A stretch of 64,000 nt of DNA, from the NCBI GenBank assembly GCA_003118195.1, contig BEXV01000001.1, positions 417,955 through 481,954 on the forward strand, given 5' to 3'. A model generated the notes under the pieces. The model ran no database searches and was not told where the DNA came from. It saw nothing but the letters and a program-made list of their open reading frames with translations. Position 1 is the first letter of the stretch. Every line of letters starts with the position of its first letter. A program made the translations under genes and the position numbers. Below, piece after piece: positions 63,301-64,000 of this stretch. This stretch comes from Hemicentrotus pulcherrimus. Taxonomy: Eukaryota; Echinodermata; Echinoidea; Camarodonta; Strongylocentrotidae.

Positions 63301-64000
63301 GTAATTGGCTGGAGCACTCAGCAATGCAGTGTCATTTAACACAATGGCTCCACCATTTCGTTCTCAATGACAACCCATAGTGACATTGCAATGCACAAGG
63401 CGTCTACTGTTTTGCTTTTCTCATTGTAACTAAAATGATACTTTAAAAGATTATTTGACCTATCATTTCACAACTAAATCTCAACCATTGAAGGATTTCA
63501 TGATCCTAAGCACTTAGTTGCTGGCTAGAAATACATCGACGTTTAACAATAAATAAATACTAGTCGAATGGGCTAAATACATGATTTTGTTTTCAGGTTT
63601 CCATTATTGTCATTAAAATACCACATATTTTGTAAAGATTAATCTAACCATTGCTTCACAATGCAAAATGAAATATAGAATACGATTTTTAAAAAATTCA
63701 AAAATCAACTCAATGGAAAGCCCAATCCCATCACTTATTGAAAGCATGGTCGGATTGGAATGTGTGCACATTTGGACAGACGATGCACAAGGCTTCTAAA
63801 ATTGCTTTAAATTCATTTTATCAAAAGCTTCGCGATCGTGTTATAGATGGAACTAATACAGTTTGGTTAAGATGATGATTTTATATGAACAGATTGGTAT
63901 AGTTCGAATGAAAACTCTAAACATGCGATAGGCATAATGTCTTACTTTGTGTTGACAGTGATATTAGGACTGGTCGACTTACCCCTGGCATGATGACCCT
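41906..64000 (-). CDS. PLP-dependent group II decarboxylase, tyrosine/histidine decarboxylase type (12 exons, 5' part outside window)
   Basis: Twelve phase-consistent exons give 501 residues from RVIMPG to the stop at 41906-41908. This family makes amine transmitters (tyramine or histamine) from the amino acid in the cytosol, using PLP bound to a lysine. Seen: [82 protein letters not shown] (PLP Lys 45371-45373), [18 protein letters not shown] and [17 protein letters not shown]. Ser in PLSRRF, where DOPA decarboxylase has Gly (PLGRRF), and NPSKW rather than NPHKW, place it with HDC and TDC. Details such as [12 protein letters not shown] and LKRLN-like LRRLN recall arthropod tyrosine decarboxylase slightly more than vertebrate HDC. 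The N-terminal 70-80 residues lie beyond 64000. Confidence 0.92.
42472..42634. mobile_element. Short MITE-like inverted repeat (CCCCGTCTTACAAA ends)
   Basis: The left end GGACCCCGTCTTACAAAGAG matches the inverted right end GGGCCCCATCTTACAAATAG. The interior repeats TTACGATTGAT-type words. About 160 bp, in the decarboxylase intron 42350-42971. The end sequence looks like a common short element of echinoderm genomes, from memory rather than a search. Confidence 0.6.
42972..43073 (-). CDS. Decarboxylase exon: [15 protein letters not shown] ... LIVFRLK
   Basis: 102 nt, phase 0-0, acceptor TTTGCAG and donor GTAAGT. C-terminal domain of the fold. Confidence 0.92.
43450..43548 (-). CDS. Decarboxylase exon: [20 protein letters not shown]
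   Basis: 99 nt, phase 0-0. Holds the Ser (codon 43528-43530) at the position of human HDC Ser354 / DDC Gly354, a known determinant of substrate choice. Confidence 0.93.
44418..44508 (-). CDS. Decarboxylase exon: [20 protein letters not shown] ... AVDFM
   Basis: 91 nt, phase 2 in and 0 out. Corresponds to the mobile catalytic loop; the Tyr of PLYLRH is the conserved loop Tyr needed for decarboxylation rather than oxidative deamination in this family. Confidence 0.92.
45336..45498 (-). CDS. Decarboxylase exon with PLP lysine (NPSKW)
   Basis: 163 nt, phase 1 in and 2 out. [10 protein letters not shown] carries the Asp that pairs with the pyridine nitrogen and the adjacent Ala; NPSKW carries the Schiff-base lysine (45371-45373), followed by [10 protein letters not shown]. 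Confidence 0.94.
45669..45695. repeat. GA dinucleotide microsatellite
   Basis: About thirteen uninterrupted GA units in the decarboxylase intron 45499-45970. Confidence 0.95.
45971..46037 (-). CDS. Decarboxylase exon: [22 protein letters not shown]
   Basis: 67 nt, phase 0 in and 1 out. ATLGTTG and AFDNL are the conserved strand and loop next to the cofactor; [11 protein letters not shown] favours HDC/TDC. Confidence 0.92.
46534..46677 (-). CDS. Decarboxylase exon: [13 protein letters not shown] ... RGLVPFF
   Basis: 144 nt, phase 0-0. AHSS contains the His that stacks on the PLP ring in this family. LRGEAL and RKRGLVPFF follow. Confidence 0.93.
47105..47245 (-). CDS. Decarboxylase exon: [16 protein letters not shown] ... 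AYCSDQ
   Basis: 141 nt, phase 0-0. The segment equivalent to G-S-A-S-E-A-T in DOPA decarboxylase is GTMSEAT here, a phosphate-binding loop of the PLP site. The exon ends in AYCSDQ. Confidence 0.93.
47246..50071 (-). other. Decarboxylase intron with a GC-elevated patch
   Basis: Mostly AT-rich. Positions about 48890-49330 have higher GC and several CpGs, a TGACGTCA palindrome at 49325-49332 and, on the minus strand, a strong donor-like GGACGCAG/GTGAGC at 49152-49165. A small minus frame (49060-49296) overlaps it. It may be an alternative first exon, but there is no proof. Confidence 0.35.
50072..50142 (-). CDS. Decarboxylase exon: [10 protein letters not shown] ... TGGGVLQ
   Basis: 71 nt, phase 1 in and 0 out. 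TGGGVLQ leads into the PLP-phosphate-binding region. Separated from the preceding exon by a 9.3-kb intron that includes the assembly gap. Confidence 0.92.
50458..50687. other. Assembly gap (230 N) bordered by poly-C
   Basis: A run of N immediately after about 22 C residues; frames spanning it (50317-50763 and others) are artefacts. A single N also occurs at 46389 in a T/G homopolymer. Confidence 0.98.
53150..53700. repeat. Long CT-rich low-complexity tract
   Basis: CTCTCT runs at 53153-53220, 53336-53366 and 53670-53696 in a pyrimidine-rich background. It generates spurious Leu/Ser-rich frames (52756-53406, 53325-53549). Confidence 0.9.
58163..58230. repeat. CA-rich microsatellite
   Basis: Interrupted ACACAC/CACGC run in the large decarboxylase intron. 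Confidence 0.9.
58612..58686 (-). tRNA. tRNA-like sequence, probably a pseudogene or SINE head
   Basis: On the minus strand, GGACCTGTGATGGCCTGGTC opens the unit; the anticodon arm is ACTGC-CCGGCAA-GCAGT (loop triplet GGC, would be Ala) and the T-arm B box is AGTTCAAGTCCC. Position 33 is C rather than the universal U, and the acceptor ends pair poorly, so a functional tRNA is unlikely. Confidence 0.35.
59440..59491 (-). CDS. Decarboxylase exon: [17 protein letters not shown]
   Basis: 52 nt, phase 0 in and 1 out, donor GTAAGT. The family signature SPACTELE is intact. Confidence 0.92.
59492..61870 (-). other. Decarboxylase intron
   Basis: About 2.4 kb, AT-rich, containing the degenerate inverted-repeat element at 61200-61740. 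No gene recognised. Confidence 0.6.
61200..61740. mobile_element. Degenerate inverted-repeat element related to 9076-9845
   Basis: The left part contains TATAAGAAAGTTATGGAATT and the right part CATTCATAACTTCCTTACTA followed by TGGTCCGATTT, in inverted orientation, as in 9076-9845. The interior has a CCTACGTCAC stretch resembling CATACGTCAC in that copy. Ends are eroded and not located precisely. In an intron of the decarboxylase gene. Confidence 0.45.
61871..61984 (-). CDS. Decarboxylase exon: [14 protein letters not shown] ... CCLGFTW
   Basis: 114 nt, phase 0-0, donor GTAAGA. Encodes the conserved [19 protein letters not shown] and LGFTW segments lining the active-site entrance and substrate pocket in HDC and TDC. 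Confidence 0.93.
61985..63982 (-). other. Decarboxylase intron
   Basis: About 2.0 kb of AT-rich sequence. The small frame at 63139-63342 shows no family motif. Nothing else seen. Confidence 0.6.
63983..64000 (-). CDS. Decarboxylase exon (partial at window edge): RVIMPG
   Basis: Eighteen bases read RVIMPG before donor GTAAG; this matches the IMPG/VTHW junction of the family and continues in phase 0 into 61984. The exon extends past the window. Confidence 0.8.

Noticed and set aside
41906..64000. DOPA decarboxylase identity for the minus-strand gene
   Set aside because: NPSKW and PLSRRF are not the DDC residues, and the C-terminal [14 protein letters not shown] block is HDC/TDC-like.

Overview
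This is a window of eukaryotic nuclear DNA, AT-rich and intron-rich, with an assembly gap at 50458-50687. It is most likely from an echinoderm such as a sea urchin. That is an inference from three things: the interspersed-repeat style (a dispersed motif beginning ATAGTGCTTAATACAAATG, a tail ending in a GGCGCTATATAAAT motif, many short inverted-repeat elements), a very long multi-C-type-lectin receptor, and an amine-forming decarboxylase of the tyrosine/histidine type. Two genes converge from opposite strands, and neither 5' end is in the window.

Positions 333-36114 (+) hold the 3' part of a giant multi-C-type-lectin-domain (CTLD) receptor. I joined 43 exons by hand with matching splice phases, plus one alternative exon. 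They encode at least twelve CTLDs, one PAN/apple domain between CTLD5 and CTLD6, five tiny Ser/Thr/Pro-rich spacer exons (all phase 1-1), a transmembrane helix and a short cytoplasmic tail with an FxNxxY sequence like the internalisation motif of the mannose receptor. The domains carry different sugar-site triplets (EPN, EPS, EPT, QPD, QPT, QPQ), so the array looks like a mixed-specificity endocytic or pattern-recognition receptor.

The most notable feature is duplication of the exon that carries the Ca2+/sugar-binding loop. In CTLD4 two intact 151-nt versions (10938-11088 with EPS, 11544-11694 with EPN) lie in tandem with identical phases, and including both or neither breaks the frame, so they should be mutually exclusive. 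CTLD5 and CTLD12 each sit beside a dead duplicate of the same type of exon. Two conserved codons further on are stops (TGA for a Cys in CTLD10, TAA for a Trp in CTLD11) although splice sites and everything downstream look intact. The copy assembled here therefore either makes a truncated product, skips these exons, or contains allelic or assembly errors.

Positions 36115-41905 are the convergent intergenic region. They contain candidate poly(A) signals, an unassigned acidic, PEST-like terminal exon on the minus strand (39508-40130), and a TTAA-flanked inverted-repeat element (40839-41391).

Positions 41906-64000 (-) hold twelve phase-consistent exons of a PLP-dependent group II amino-acid decarboxylase of the tyrosine/histidine decarboxylase type. 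It has NPSKW at the PLP lysine and PLSRRF rather than PLGRRF at the substrate-discriminating position. The N-terminal exons lie beyond 64000.

The introns are full of repeats: several TTAA-flanked foldback or MITE-like elements, a palindromic element built of TTACGAG/CTCGTAA motifs, a roughly 1-kb 16-bp minisatellite, SINE-like tRNA-derived fragments and many microsatellites.
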